A DNA stretch of 64,000 nucleotides, from positions 1-64,000 of the forward strand of contig NZ_JABUFE010000006.1 of NCBI RefSeq assembly GCF_013315265.1, given 5' to 3'. Origin of the DNA: Parasulfitobacter algicola. GTDB taxonomy: Bacteria > Pseudomonadota > Alphaproteobacteria > Rhodobacterales > Rhodobacteraceae. Within the stretch, counting starts at the first letter, position 1. Each line of letters starts with the position of its first letter. Shown here one piece after another: positions 52,990-64,000 of the stretch. The notes under the pieces are model-generated. The model was not told the origin of the DNA. It ran no database searches and was given only the letters and a program-made list of their open reading frames with translations. The position numbers and the translations under genes are program-made.

Positions 52990-55308
52990 ATGGCCGCATG
53001 TTGGGGCGCTTTCACACAAAGTGTTTCTTTATTTAAAAAATTGCGTTTCACTGGATTAGCTTTATTAGCATTTCTGGTAACGACTTTGGTCGTGAATGCA
53101 CAATCATACACTTTCAACACAGTTCAGATCGAAGGCAATCAGCGTGTCGAACAAGGCACAATCCTGACCTATGCCGGGATTGCGCGGGGCGAACGCGTGT
53201 CAGCAGGGCGATTGAATGACGCTTATCAGAATATTCTGGAATCTGGATTATTCGAAAGCGTTGAGCTTGAGCCGCGCGGATCGACCCTGATCATCAGGGT
53301 AAGGGAATTCCCGACGATCAACCGCATCAGCATCGAAGGCAATCGCCGTATCAAGGACGAAGCCATTTTGGGTTTGTTGCAATCGCGGCCACGTCGAGTC
53401 TATAGCCCGACTGTTGCCGAACGGGATGCCGCGTTGATCACGCAAGCCTATGCTCAAGCTGGACGGTTTGCGGCGACTGTAACACCATCCATCATTCGCA
53501 GATCTGATAACCGTGTCGATCTGGTTTTTGATATCAGCGAATCCGGTGTGATTGAGATCGAACGCATCAGCTTTACAGGCAATCGCGATTATTCTGATCG
53601 CCGGTTGCGCCGCGTTTTGGAAACCAAGCAAGCTGGCATTTTCCGTCAGTTGATCGGTCGCGATACTTTTGTTGAAGACCGTATTGAATTCGACAAGCAG
53701 GTGTTGCGTGATTTTTACCTGTCGCGCGGGTATGTTGATTTTCAGACGCTGAATGTCAGCTCAGAATTGACACGTGAACGTGACGCTTTCTTGATTACGT
53801 TTAATGTGCGTGAAGGGCAGCAGTTCAAATTTGGTCAGGTTCGTGCCGTTAGTTTGATCGACAATGTGGACGAGGAAGACTTTCAGGACGTGATTAATAT
53901 CCGCCCTGGCGTGACGTATTCCCCCACGGCCATTGAAACTGTTATCACCCGAATGGAACGTCTGGCACTGCAAAAAGGTCTGAACTTTGTCCGCGTTCAA
54001 CCCAACGTATCGCGAAACGATCGTCAGCAGACGCTGGATATCAATTTCGAAATCACACGTGGCCCCCGTGTCTTTGTGGAACGTATTGATATTGAGGGGA
54101 ACACCACAACGCTTGATCGTGTCATTCGCCGTCAGTTTCGTATTGTAGAAGGTGATCCGTTCAATCCGCGTGAAATCAGACAAAGTGCTGAACGTATCCG
54201 TGCCCTTGGACTTTTTGCAAATGCCGAAGCAAACGTACGCGAAGGATCCAGCCCAGACACTGTTATTATTGATGTCGATGTCGAAGAACAGAATACCGGG
54301 TCTTTGAACTTTGGTGCCAACTTTAATGCAAATGACGGTATTGGTTTGGCTGTCGGGTTCCGTGAACGCAACTTTCTGGGACGCGGGCAATCGCTTTCGT
54401 TTGGGTTTAACACATCAGCAGACAATGCAAGTTATAACTTCGGCTTTGCTGAACCTGCGTTTCTGGGGCGGGATCTTCGCTTTGGTATTGATCTAAGGTA
54501 CGCCACGACTGACGGGCGGTTTTCTGACTATGCCACGACATTGGCGCGGTTCAGCCCATCACTTTCCTTTCCTGTCAGCGAAAATGGGCGGCTATCTGTT
54601 CGATATGCGCTGCAACAGGATGAAATTTCTGATGTCGAAGATGATTCCTCGCAATTGGTTATCCAGGATGGCGATGCTGGCGCTTTGATAACCAGTTCAG
54701 TTGGTTACAGCTACACCTTTGATAACCGCGTGACGGGCCTGAATCCCAATGCCGGTATCTTGCTGCGGTTCAGTCAGGATATCGCAGGTCTTGGTGGGGA
54801 TCGTGAATATCTGCGAACGGTCGCGTTTCTGGGCGCGCAGACAGCAGTGCTGAACGAAGAGGTTACGTTGCGGGCCATTTTCGAAGGTGGCGCGATCAAT
54901 ACGTTCGACGGAAATTCAAGAATCACGGATCGCTTTAGCGGGAACGGGAAAATTCGCGGGTTTGAACCAAATGGCTATGGTCCACGCGATTTGAATGCCG
55001 AAAATGAAGACGCGGTATATGGCAACATTTTCGCAGCCGCCCGGTTCGAAGCGGATTTTCCACTGCCTTTGCCAGAAGAATATGGCATATCAGGCGGGGC
55101 ATTCTTTGATATCGGGTCGGTTTGGGATCTGGATGATGATCTTGGCGGAACGATTGATGACGATCTGATCTTGCGATCCTCTGTCGGGCTGTCTTTCTTG
55201 TGGACGACGCCATTGGGCCCGCTGCGTTTTAACTTTGCACAACCCTTGTCAATCGAAGACTATGACAATCCGCAATACTTCGACCTGTCCATCTCAACGA
55301 GCTTTTAA
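52990..55308 (+). CDS. bamA: Outer-membrane protein assembly factor BamA
   Basis: A 772-residue core subunit of the BAM complex that folds beta-barrel proteins into the outer membrane. Signal peptide to about residue 37 (LALLAFLVTTLVVNA), five POTRA domains (about 38-420) starting YTFNTVQIEGNQRVEQGTI, then the 16-strand barrel ending in FDLSISTSF with terminal Phe. The FSGNGKIRGFEPNG segment in the barrel (about 655-668) corresponds to the conserved loop-6 region. The start at 52990 follows GGAG; upstream in-frame codons at 52927 coincide with a TTGACA promoter-like element. Confidence 0.96.
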   Translation: MAACWGAFTQSVSLFKKLRFTGLALLAFLVTTLVVNAQSYTFNTVQIEGNQRVEQGTILTYAGIARGERVSAGRLNDAYQNILESGLFESVELEPRGSTLIIRVREFPTINRISIEGNRRIKDEAILGLLQSRPRRVYSPTVAERDAALITQAYAQAGRFAATVTPSIIRRSDNRVDLVFDISESGVIEIERISFTGNRDYSDRRLRRVLETKQAGIFRQLIGRDTFVEDRIEFDKQVLRDFYLSRGYVDFQTLNVSSELTRERDAFLITFNVREGQQFKFGQVRAVSLIDNVDEEDFQDVINIRPGVTYSPTAIETVITRMERLALQKGLNFVRVQPNVSRNDRQQTLDINFEITRGPRVFVERIDIEGNTTTLDRVIRRQFRIVEGDPFNPREIRQSAERIRALGLFANAEANVREGSSPDTVIIDVDVEEQNTGSLNFGANFNANDGIGLAVGFRERNFLGRGQSLSFGFNTSADNASYNFGFAEPAFLGRDLRFGIDLRYATTDGRFSDYATTLARFSPSLSFPVSENGRLSVRYALQQDEISDVEDDSSQLVIQDGDAGALITSSVGYSYTFDNRVTGLNPNAGILLRFSQDIAGLGGDREYLRTVAFLGAQTAVLNEEVTLRAIFEGGAINTFDGNSRITDRFSGNGKIRGFEPNGYGPRDLNAENEDAVYGNIFAAARFEADFPLPLPEEYGISGGAFFDIGSVWDLDDDLGGTIDDDLILRSSVGLSFLWTTPLGPLRFNFAQPLSIEDYDNPQYFDLSISTSF

Positions 55309-55856
55309 TGCTAAGGTGGATGGCAATCTTGATGCTATGGCTTGCCGCAGGGCAGGCCATGGCGCAACAAGATCAGGTTTTGCCATCCAGTGATGTGCTG
55401 GTCATTAACAGACAGCGTCTTTTTGAAGAAAGCGCCTATGGGCGTGCTATCCTGTTCACCTTGAACCAACGGGCTGGTGAAATTAGGGCGGAAAATCAAA
55501 GGCTTATACAAGATCTTGAAGCAGAAGAACGTGATCTTGCGTTAAAGCGTTCCACATTGCCACAAGATGAATTTCAAACCCTTGCTGAAGCTTTCGATGA
55601 AAAAGTGCAAAAGATCAGGCGTGATCGCGACACGCAAGAACGTCGTTTTGATCTGATTGTGGAACAGACAAGGGTCGACTTTACAAATAAAACGGCTCCA
55701 ATTCTTGAGAAAATATTGTTGGAAAGCGGCGCTTCGATCATTTTGTATCAGACTGAAGACAGCAATTTCATGGCACTTCCAAAGGTTGATGTAACAGCGA
55801 TTGCCATTCAACGCATTGATGCTGAATTCAGCGCCAATGGATCTACACCGCAGTAG
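55308..55856 (+). CDS. OmpH/Skp-family periplasmic chaperone
   Basis: 182 residues with signal peptide MLRWMAILMLWLAAGQAMA. The core is long charged helices (about 55-140), with ENQRLIQDLEAEERDLALKRSTLP and DEKVQKIRRDRDTQERRFD, the coiled-coil tentacles of Skp, which hold unfolded outer-membrane proteins for BamA. The start overlaps the bamA stop (TAATG), so it is tightly coupled to its functional partner. Confidence 0.92.
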   Translation: MLRWMAILMLWLAAGQAMAQQDQVLPSSDVLVINRQRLFEESAYGRAILFTLNQRAGEIRAENQRLIQDLEAEERDLALKRSTLPQDEFQTLAEAFDEKVQKIRRDRDTQERRFDLIVEQTRVDFTNKTAPILEKILLESGASIILYQTEDSNFMALPKVDVTAIAIQRIDAEFSANGSTPQ

Positions 55857-55920
55857 ATACCTTGTGCAGGTTCGACCCAAATGCTAGCCCATCTTAAATG
55901 ATAATAAAGACGAGGGCCCG

Positions 55921-56382
55921 ATGACCGATCATTTGAAAACAGCCGATATCGATACGATCCAGCGGATTTTACCGCATAGATATCCCTTTTTGCTGGTCGA
56001 TAAAGTCGTTGATATTGACGGTTCAAAATCGGCAAAGGGTATCAAGAACGTCACATTCAATGAACCCCATTTTCAGGGCCATTTTCCGGGCGCCCCGATT
56101 ATGCCAGGTGTGACAATTATCGAAGCGATGGCACAAACGGCTGCTGTTATGGTGGGTGTCGATATGGAAATGCTAGACAAGGAGATGCTTGTCTATTTCA
56201 TGGCAATCGACAAATGCAAATTCCGACGTAAAGTTATGCCGGGGGATGTGTTGGAAATGAACATCGAAACCAAACGTGGCGGATCTAAGATCTGGAAATT
56301 CAGCGGGCGCGCGACGGTGGATGGCGAACTGGCTGCCGAAGCAGAATTCACGGCCATGCTAGATCTGCCCGAGGCTGAATAA
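55921..56382 (+). CDS. fabZ: 3-hydroxyacyl-ACP dehydratase FabZ
   Basis: A 153-residue hotdog-fold dehydratase of fatty acid synthesis. Catalytic motifs [37 protein letters not shown] (His and Glu), and [10 protein letters not shown] are present. ACGAGGG precedes the start. It competes with LpxA for hydroxyacyl-ACP, which makes cotranscription with lpxA (one-base overlap) meaningful. Confidence 0.97.
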   Translation: MTDHLKTADIDTIQRILPHRYPFLLVDKVVDIDGSKSAKGIKNVTFNEPHFQGHFPGAPIMPGVTIIEAMAQTAAVMVGVDMEMLDKEMLVYFMAIDKCKFRRKVMPGDVLEMNIETKRGGSKIWKFSGRATVDGELAAEAEFTAMLDLPEAE

Positions 56383-57179
56383 TGGCAATTGACCCCACTG
56401 CACAGGTTCACGCAACAGCCCATATCGAAGAGGGTGCCGTTGTTGGAAAGAATTGTATCATTGGCCCATTTGCTCTGGTTGGGTCAGATGTTGTTTTGGC
56501 CGATGGGGTTGAACTGAAAAGCCACGCGGTGGTGACTGGTCAAACTGAAATTGGTGCAGAAACCGTTATCTTTTCCTTTGCGGTGATTGGCGAAATTCCG
56601 CAGGATCAGAAATTCAAAGGCGAAAAAACGCGCCTTGTCATCGGGGCACGAAATCGAATTCGTGAACATGTCACGATGAATACTGGCACCAAGGGTGGCG
56701 GCGGCGTCACACGCGTTGGCGATGATGGTTTGTTCATGGCCGGGTGCCATGTTGCCCATGACGCAAAGGTTGGAAACCGGGTTATTATGGTCAACAACTC
56801 TGCTTTGGCAGGGCATTGCATTATCGGAGATGACGTTATCATCGGCGGGCTGTCAGGTATTCACCAATGGGTGCGCATTGGCAACGGCGCGATTATCGGT
56901 GCTGTTAGCATGGTCACGAATGACGTGATCCCGCACGGCTTGGTACAGGGGCCCCGGGGAGAGCTGGACGGGCTAAATTTGGTCGGTTTGAAACGCAAAG
57001 GTGTTGCGCGTGGCGATATTACTGCCCTTCGGGCGGCCTTTCAAATGCTGGCACAAGGCGAAGGTGCTTTTATCGACCGCGCCCGAAAATTATCAGATGA
57101 AACCGAAAGTGATTATGTACGTGAGGTAGTTGATTTCGTTCTGGGCGACTCGGATCGGTCGTTCCTGACCCCGCGCTGA
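56382..57179 (+). CDS. lpxA: UDP-N-acetylglucosamine O-acyltransferase LpxA
   Basis: A 265-residue trimeric beta-helix enzyme starting lipid A synthesis. Hexapeptide repeats run from PTAQVHATAHIEEGAVVGKNC; the catalytic His is His126 in GCHVAHDAKVGN, matching E. coli His125, and a C-terminal helical domain follows. It overlaps fabZ by one base (TAATG) and lpxI by one. Confidence 0.97.
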   Translation: MAIDPTAQVHATAHIEEGAVVGKNCIIGPFALVGSDVVLADGVELKSHAVVTGQTEIGAETVIFSFAVIGEIPQDQKFKGEKTRLVIGARNRIREHVTMNTGTKGGGGVTRVGDDGLFMAGCHVAHDAKVGNRVIMVNNSALAGHCIIGDDVIIGGLSGIHQWVRIGNGAIIGAVSMVTNDVIPHGLVQGPRGELDGLNLVGLKRKGVARGDITALRAAFQMLAQGEGAFIDRARKLSDETESDYVREVVDFVLGDSDRSFLTPR

Positions 57180-58000
57180 TGATTGCGATTGTTGCAGGGC
57201 AGGGTGATCTTCCGCGCCACATTATAAAATCGCTGCAAGCGCAAAATCTGCCATTTCAACTATGCCAGATGCATGGATTTCCCGTTTCCCTTGATCACCC
57301 GGTTCTTGAATTCAGAATTGAACAGTTGGGCAGTTTTCTGCAAGAGCTTAAGGCACGGGATGTAACCAAAGTGGTATTTGCCGGATCTGTTCACAGACCA
57401 AAGATTGATCCAACCGCAATTAATGCGCAGACCATACCTTTGGTGCCACGCATGATGCAGGCAATACAGCAAGGCGATGATGCAGCATTACGTGTTGTAT
57501 TGGATATCTTTCAGGATGCAGGATTCTCGATCTGTGCCGCTGTTGATATTGCACCTAATTTGATGCCTGATGCTGGTAATTATACCGACGTATTCCCATC
57601 TGATATTCATAAAAAAGATACCAGTCGTGCCGTTAAGTTATTAGATACAATCGCACCGCTAGATATTGGGCAGGCTTGTGTTGTGGGCTCTGGCCAGGTC
57701 ATTGCAGTCGAAGGGATCATGGGCACAGACTGGATGCTGTTGTCACTAAATCCTGATCTGATTGAACAGTCAGCTGCCCGACCAAAAGGGGGGGTGTTCT
57801 ATAAAGCCCCCAAATTCGACCAGGACCGTCGGATTGACATGCCGACGATTGGTGTATCAACGGTGGATTCTGTTGAAGCCGCTGGCTTGGACGGGATTGT
57901 GATCGAAGCACGCGGTGTCCAGGTTCTTGATTTTGACAAGGTTGTGGCACGTGCAAATGAAAAGGGCCTGTTCCTTTGGGTGCGTGAAAGATCCCTATGA
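57179..58000 (+). CDS. lpxI: UDP-2,3-diacylglucosamine pyrophosphatase LpxI
   Basis: A 273-residue enzyme (DUF1009) that replaces LpxH in alphaproteobacteria, making lipid X from UDP-diacylglucosamine. The N-terminal MIAIVAGQGDLPRHIIKSL, VVFAGSVHRPKI and C-terminal YKAPKFDQDRRIDMPTIGVSTVDSVEAAGLDGIVIEA are the family segments. No lpxH is in the window, consistent with the substitution. Overlaps the lpxB start by four bases. Confidence 0.95.
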   Translation: MIAIVAGQGDLPRHIIKSLQAQNLPFQLCQMHGFPVSLDHPVLEFRIEQLGSFLQELKARDVTKVVFAGSVHRPKIDPTAINAQTIPLVPRMMQAIQQGDDAALRVVLDIFQDAGFSICAAVDIAPNLMPDAGNYTDVFPSDIHKKDTSRAVKLLDTIAPLDIGQACVVGSGQVIAVEGIMGTDWMLLSLNPDLIEQSAARPKGGVFYKAPKFDQDRRIDMPTIGVSTVDSVEAAGLDGIVIEARGVQVLDFDKVVARANEKGLFLWVRERSL

Positions 58001-59178
58001 AACTGTTTTTAATCGCGGGTGAACCGTCTGGCGATAAACTTGGCGCGGCCCTTATGAAAGGGCTACAGCAGCTTATTCCTGACGTAGAATTTCACGGTAT
58101 TGGTGGTCCCTTGATGCAGCAACAGGGTTTGATCAGCCTGTTTCCGATGGACGAACTTAGTATCATGGGCATTGCCGAGGTTTTGCCAAAGTATTTCCAT
58201 CTAAAGCGACGGATCAGGCAAACTGCGGATAAGGTTCTGACACTGAAGCCAGATGCGTTGATCACAATTGACAGCCCTGATTTTTGTCTGCGTGTTGCAA
58301 AGATTGTAAAAGCGCAAAGTTATATCAGAACAGTACATTATGTTGCGCCAACCGTTTGGGCCTGGCGCCCAAAGCGGGCACAGAAAATGGCACAAATGAT
58401 CGATCATGTACTGGCACTATTTCCGTTTGAACCGCCATACATGCAAGCGGCCGGAATGCGGTGCGATTTTGTTGGTCATCCTGTGGTGTCCGAACCACAG
58501 GCGAATGATGCGGATGTGCAGGCGTTTCGCCAAAGATATGATATCGCTGATCAGACCCCTGTCGTTCTTGTTCTTCCTGGCTCCCGCAAGGGCGAGGTCA
58601 GTCGCCTTGCAGCGATTTTCGGGCAGGCTTTAAAACCTGTTCTGACCAAACATCCAGATGCGCGTATTGTTGTCCCTGTGGCATCGCCCGTATCAGGATT
58701 GGTTCAGGATTTGACCAGTGATTGGCCCTGCAAGCCAATCATTCTTGATCCAGCCCAAATGTCTATTGATGCGTATGTTTCCGAAAAACGTACAGCTTTT
58801 CGTGCCGCTGATGTGGCGTTGGCTGCTTCTGGAACCGTGTCGCTTGAATTAGCTGCAAGTGCGACGCCAATGGTCATCGCCTATGATATGAACATCATTT
58901 CAAGATACCTGATCCGGCGTATGTTGCTGGTTGATACAGTCACTTTGGTTAATCTGGTCTCTGAAACGCGGACAGTGCCTGAATTTCTTGGCGCTGACTG
59001 CCAGCCTGAACCGATTGGGCAAGCTTTGATTGGTGTTTTGGCCGATCCGTCAGCGCAACTGGACGCGATGCGCGTAACCTTATCGCGACTGGGACAAGGT
59101 CAAAAGGACCCGGGGCTTCGCGCTGCTGAAGCCATCATTGACGATATCAGTAGAATATCCGCCACTGATCAAAGATGA
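57997..59178 (+). CDS. lpxB: Lipid-A-disaccharide synthase
   Basis: A 393-residue GT19 glycosyltransferase joining lipid X and UDP-diacylglucosamine. MKLFLIAGEPSGDKLGAALM, FHGIGGPLMQQQGL, TIDSPDFCLRVAKI, HYVAPTVWAWRPKRA, LFPFEPPYM, VLPGSRKGEVSRL and LAASGTVSLELAASATPMVIAYD mark the family. The last gene of the cluster; a 6-base hairpin follows. Confidence 0.97.
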   Translation: MKLFLIAGEPSGDKLGAALMKGLQQLIPDVEFHGIGGPLMQQQGLISLFPMDELSIMGIAEVLPKYFHLKRRIRQTADKVLTLKPDALITIDSPDFCLRVAKIVKAQSYIRTVHYVAPTVWAWRPKRAQKMAQMIDHVLALFPFEPPYMQAAGMRCDFVGHPVVSEPQANDADVQAFRQRYDIADQTPVVLVLPGSRKGEVSRLAAIFGQALKPVLTKHPDARIVVPVASPVSGLVQDLTSDWPCKPIILDPAQMSIDAYVSEKRTAFRAADVALAASGTVSLELAASATPMVIAYDMNIISRYLIRRMLLVDTVTLVNLVSETRTVPEFLGADCQPEPIGQALIGVLADPSAQLDAMRVTLSRLGQGQKDPGLRAAEAIIDDISRISATDQR

Positions 59179-59196
59179 TGACGCAATTGTCGCGCA

Positions 59197-59212
59197 AAAC
59201 CCGCAAGGGTTT
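59197..59212. terminator. Short hairpin between convergent lpxB and mnmA
   Basis: AAACCC-GCAA-GGGTTT, a perfect 6-base stem with GCAA tetraloop, lies between two stop codons. Short, with a T-containing tail, so a weak bidirectional terminator at best. Confidence 0.45.
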
Positions 59213-59221
59213 GATAAGCGG

Positions 59222-60367
59222 TTAATATCCACGCCAGATCCAACCACCGCCCAGGATACGGCTGCCAGACGTTTCATAAAACACGCAAGCTTGACCCGGT
59301 GACACACCTTCTTCGGGGGTCAACAGTTCGATTTCTGCTTCTGTGTCTGAAATTGGTCGGATGATCGCATCGCGCGGAGGACGTGTTGATCGTACTTTGA
59401 TCGCGACGTGACGTTCGGACTGATCGCTAAACTTTCCATCGCCCAACCAATTGATTTCACGCACAGGAATGGTGCGCGTGGCCAGCATCTCTTTGGGGCC
59501 AACAATTACGTGACGTTTATCGACATCAAGCCTGACCACATAAAGCGGGTCGCCCAGGCCACCAATCCCAAGACCGCGACGTTGACCAATCGTATAATGG
59601 ATCACACCTTTGTGCTGGCCTAGAATATTCCCATCGACATCAACAATATCTCCGGGATCCGCAGCCCCAGGGCGCAGTTTTTCAATCACGCTGGCGTAAT
59701 TCCCGTTTGGCACAAAGCAGATGTCCTGACTGTCCGGTTTGTCCGCCACGCTTAGCCCATATCGGCTGGCCAAAGCACGCGTTGCCTCTTTTGACGGCAA
59801 ATGCCCAAGCGGAAAACGTAGGTAATCCAATTGTTCCGGGGTCGTCGAGAACAAAAAATAGCTTTGATCCCGCGCGGCATCTTCGGCGCTATGTAACTCG
59901 GGCCCTTTTTGCCCCATTTTGCGCTGAATGTAATGGCCTGTGGCCATGCAATCGGCGTCCAGATCCTTGGCCGTTTCCAGCAGGTCCTTGAATTTCACCC
60001 TCTCATTACAGCGTATGCAAGGAACAGGCGTCGCGCCCGCCAGATAGCTGTCGGCGAATTCGTCGATGACGGCTTCCCTAAAGGTGTTTTCATAATCCAG
60101 CACGTAATGGGGAAAGCCCATTTCTTCAGCCACGCGCCGGGCGTCGTGAATATCACGGCCCGCACAACACGCGCCTTTCTTGGCCAAGGCAGCACCGTGG
60201 TCATAAAGCTGAAGGGTAACGCCTACGACATCGTATCCTTCTTCAGCCAATTGTGCTGCCACAACAGAACTGTCGACACCACCGGACATGGCAACCACCA
60301 CACGTGTTTCAGCCGGAGTTTTCGCAAACCCCAGTGAATTCACTACTTTGTCATTGTCCAGCGCCAT
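59222..60367 (-). CDS. mnmA: tRNA-specific 2-thiouridylase MnmA
   Basis: A 381-residue enzyme inserting sulfur at U34 of tRNA Lys, Glu and Gln. The PP-loop motif [15 protein letters not shown] starts near residue 23. The first catalytic Cys is in [14 protein letters not shown] and the second in [18 protein letters not shown] and [18 protein letters not shown] are conserved. The start at 60367 has AGGAGA upstream. It diverges from sciP. Confidence 0.96.
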   Translation of the reverse strand: MALDNDKVVNSLGFAKTPAETRVVVAMSGGVDSSVVAAQLAEEGYDVVGVTLQLYDHGAALAKKGACCAGRDIHDARRVAEEMGFPHYVLDYENTFREAVIDEFADSYLAGATPVPCIRCNERVKFKDLLETAKDLDADCMATGHYIQRKMGQKGPELHSAEDAARDQSYFLFSTTPEQLDYLRFPLGHLPSKEATRALASRYGLSVADKPDSQDICFVPNGNYASVIEKLRPGAADPGDIVDVDGNILGQHKGVIHYTIGQRRGLGIGGLGDPLYVVRLDVDKRHVIVGPKEMLATRTIPVREINWLGDGKFSDQSERHVAIKVRSTRPPRDAIIRPISDTEAEIELLTPEEGVSPGQACVFYETSGSRILGGGWIWRGY

Positions 60368-60446
60368 AAAATTCTCCTGAATTTTAAACGAAATATAGGA
60401 AAATGCGAAAGACTAACAAGGGGGTGTTTCACCACACGTTAATCCC

Positions 60447-60462
60447 GTCACGTCATGGTGAC
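60447..60462. repeat. Second copy of GTCACGTCATGGTGAC
   Basis: The same 16-base near-palindrome as at 1440-1455 lies 28 bases upstream of the sciP start. Two copies in upstream regions may mark a regulon, but chance recurrence at this length is possible in 64 kb. Confidence 0.35.
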
Positions 60463-60489
60463 CACAATATGACTAAAGGGGTGAGTACT

Positions 60490-60768
60490 ATGTATCTAAA
60501 GAAAATTGAAGGACCAAGATCTGTAACCTTGTCGGATGGATCGATTATGACACGTGCCGATTTGCCGCCCATTGGAACAAGCCGATGGGTTGCATCGCGT
60601 AAGGCTTGTGTGGTGCGGGCTGTGGCCCACGGGCTATTGGGCAAAAAAGAGGCGTTGAGCACCTATGACATCTCGGAAGAGGAGTTTGATGCCTGGTGTA
60701 ATGCAATCGCGGACCATGGGATAGGTGCCCTTAAGACAACTGCGATACAAAAATATCGACAACCTTAA
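60490..60768 (+). CDS. sciP: CtrA inhibitor SciP (DUF1153)
   Basis: A 92-residue protein matching SciP of Caulobacter: MYLKKIEGPRSVTLSDGSIMTRADLPPIGTSRWVASRKACVVRAV and LSTYDISEEEFDAWCNAI. In Caulobacter SciP binds CtrA and blocks its transcription activation in G1. The start at 60490 begins the conserved MYLKKIEGP, preceded by AAGGGG; the open frame to 60403 is not conserved-looking. It lies directly upstream of ctrA, pairing regulator and inhibitor. Confidence 0.95.
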   Translation: MYLKKIEGPRSVTLSDGSIMTRADLPPIGTSRWVASRKACVVRAVAHGLLGKKEALSTYDISEEEFDAWCNAIADHGIGALKTTAIQKYRQP

Positions 60769-60794
60769 GTTGCTTAGTTAATATTTTCGCAACG

Positions 60795-60810
60795 GTAACT
60801 TGTCGTTAAC
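60795..60810 (+). promoter_or_regulatory. CtrA-type box in the ctrA promoter
   Basis: GTAA-N7-TTAAC fits the CtrA consensus TTAA-N7-TTAAC with one mismatch, 55-70 bases before the ctrA start. It overlaps a possible -35 (TTGTCG), as usual for CtrA-activated promoters. This predicts autoregulation. No GANTC methylation site is found between sciP and ctrA. Confidence 0.55.
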
Positions 60811-60864
60811 CATTGCTTGCGAGTGTAGCAGGGAATGAAGCGATACCAGCGGAGATTAAAGAGT

Positions 60865-61581
60865 ATGCGAGTGTTATTGGTTGAAGACGATCCCACCACA
60901 TCCAAAAGCATCGAACTGATGCTAACCCACGCAAATCTAAATGTTTATGCGACAGATTTGGGTGAAGAAGGTATCGATCTGGCAAAATTATATGATTATG
61001 ATTTGATTTTGCTGGATTTGAACCTTCCGGATATGAACGGTCATGAGGTGCTGCGCCAGCTGCGCCTTGCCAGGATTGAAACCCCCATTCTGATTCTATC
61101 AGGCGCGGATGATACTGAAAATAAGATCAAAGGATTTGGCTTCGGTGCAGATGATTATCTGACAAAGCCGTTCCACCGCGAAGAACTGGTTGCCCGTATT
61201 CATGCGATTATTCGACGTTCCAAGGGACATTCGCAGTCGGTTATTAAAACCGGTAAGATCGCGGTTAACCTTGATGCAAAAACGGTCGATGTCGAAGGGG
61301 CTTCTGTTCATCTGACCGGAAAAGAATATCAAATGCTTGAGCTTTTAAGCCTGCGCAAAGGGACGACGTTAACGAAAGAGATGTTCTTGAACCATCTTTA
61401 TGGCGGCATGGATGAACCGGAACTCAAGATCATTGATGTATTCATCTGTAAGTTGCGCAAGAAACTGGCCGCTGCAACAGATGGTGACAATTACATAGAA
61501 ACAGTTTGGGGCCGTGGCTATGTACTGCGCGACCCTCAACGTGATCAAATTCCTGCCGAACGCATAGCGGTCGGCGCATAA
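60865..61581 (+). CDS. ctrA: Cell-cycle response regulator CtrA
   Basis: A 238-residue OmpR-type regulator. The receiver domain (1-115) has phosphoacceptor Asp51 in [11 protein letters not shown] and the acidic pair EDD at residues 7-9, with Lys in [28 protein letters not shown]. The DNA-binding domain includes [51 protein letters not shown], the strongly conserved CtrA region. In Rhodobacterales CtrA controls motility and gene transfer agents rather than viability. The start at 60865 gives [10 protein letters not shown] terminator follows. Confidence 0.97.
   Translation: MRVLLVEDDPTTSKSIELMLTHANLNVYATDLGEEGIDLAKLYDYDLILLDLNLPDMNGHEVLRQLRLARIETPILILSGADDTENKIKGFGFGADDYLTKPFHREELVARIHAIIRRSKGHSQSVIKTGKIAVNLDAKTVDVEGASVHLTGKEYQMLELLSLRKGTTLTKEMFLNHLYGGMDEPELKIIDVFICKLRKKLAAATDGDNYIETVWGRGYVLRDPQRDQIPAERIAVGA

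Positions 61582-64000
<2,419 letters not shown>

Overview
The window looks like a chromosomal segment of a marine-type alphaproteobacterium of the Rhodobacterales (roseobacter group). The evidence is a ctrA gene preceded by its inhibitor gene sciP, an iscR-suf operon laid out as in Rhodobacterales with an Irr-type iron box, many rhodobacterial families of unknown function (IalB, DUF1153, DUF882, TerB with zinc ribbon), and a pyrH-frr-uppS-cdsA-dxr-rseP-bamA-skp-fabZ-lpxA-lpxI-lpxB cluster. Base composition appears close to balanced (judged by eye, not computed). I found no rRNA, tRNA, transposase, prophage or CRISPR array. Nearly all the sequence is coding.

Layout. 1-9.4 kb: the end of an unknown gene, a hydrolase-OsmC fusion, typA, several small membrane or unknown proteins, a RidA-like protein and icd. 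9.4-19.8 kb: a small hydrolase operon, then divergently iscR, a NifS/IscS-type desulfurase, sufB, four small membrane or unknown proteins (two of them tandem paralogues), sufC, sufD, two more membrane proteins (one YIP1-like) and sufS. This is a complete Fe-S assembly operon under a palindrome that matches the Irr box. 19.8-26.5 kb: cell-envelope genes (DUF882 peptidase-like protein, L,D-transpeptidase, lpxD with a dedicated acyl carrier protein and ketoacyl synthase, a methyltransferase, IalB) and a candidate small RNA. 26.9-38 kb: a HerA-like ATPase, a metallo-hydrolase, a secreted unknown protein, a CorC-like protein, xerD, aroK-aroB, ssb and a lytic transglycosylase. 38-45.5 kb: a peptide/nickel-type ABC importer (fused double ATPase, two permeases, Tat-exported binding protein) with an AraC-type regulator upstream. 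45.6-59.2 kb: miaA facing the long envelope-biogenesis cluster, which takes UMP through undecaprenyl, CDP-diacylglycerol and MEP isoprenoid precursors to outer-membrane protein insertion and lipid A. 59.2-64 kb: mnmA, sciP, ctrA, ligA and the start of recG.

The most useful observations beyond standard annotation are: a probable CTG start codon for dxr inside a CTGA overlap with cdsA; a three-hairpin candidate small RNA upstream of ialB; a hairpin that would bury the ligA ribosome binding site; an IscR-like protein without the classical three cysteines, next to an Irr box that overlaps the predicted -10; a cassette of membrane proteins inside the suf operon; a secreted protein inserted between pyrH and frr; and several unannotated proteins below 65 residues. 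No single locus stands out as a clearly new defence or mobile system.
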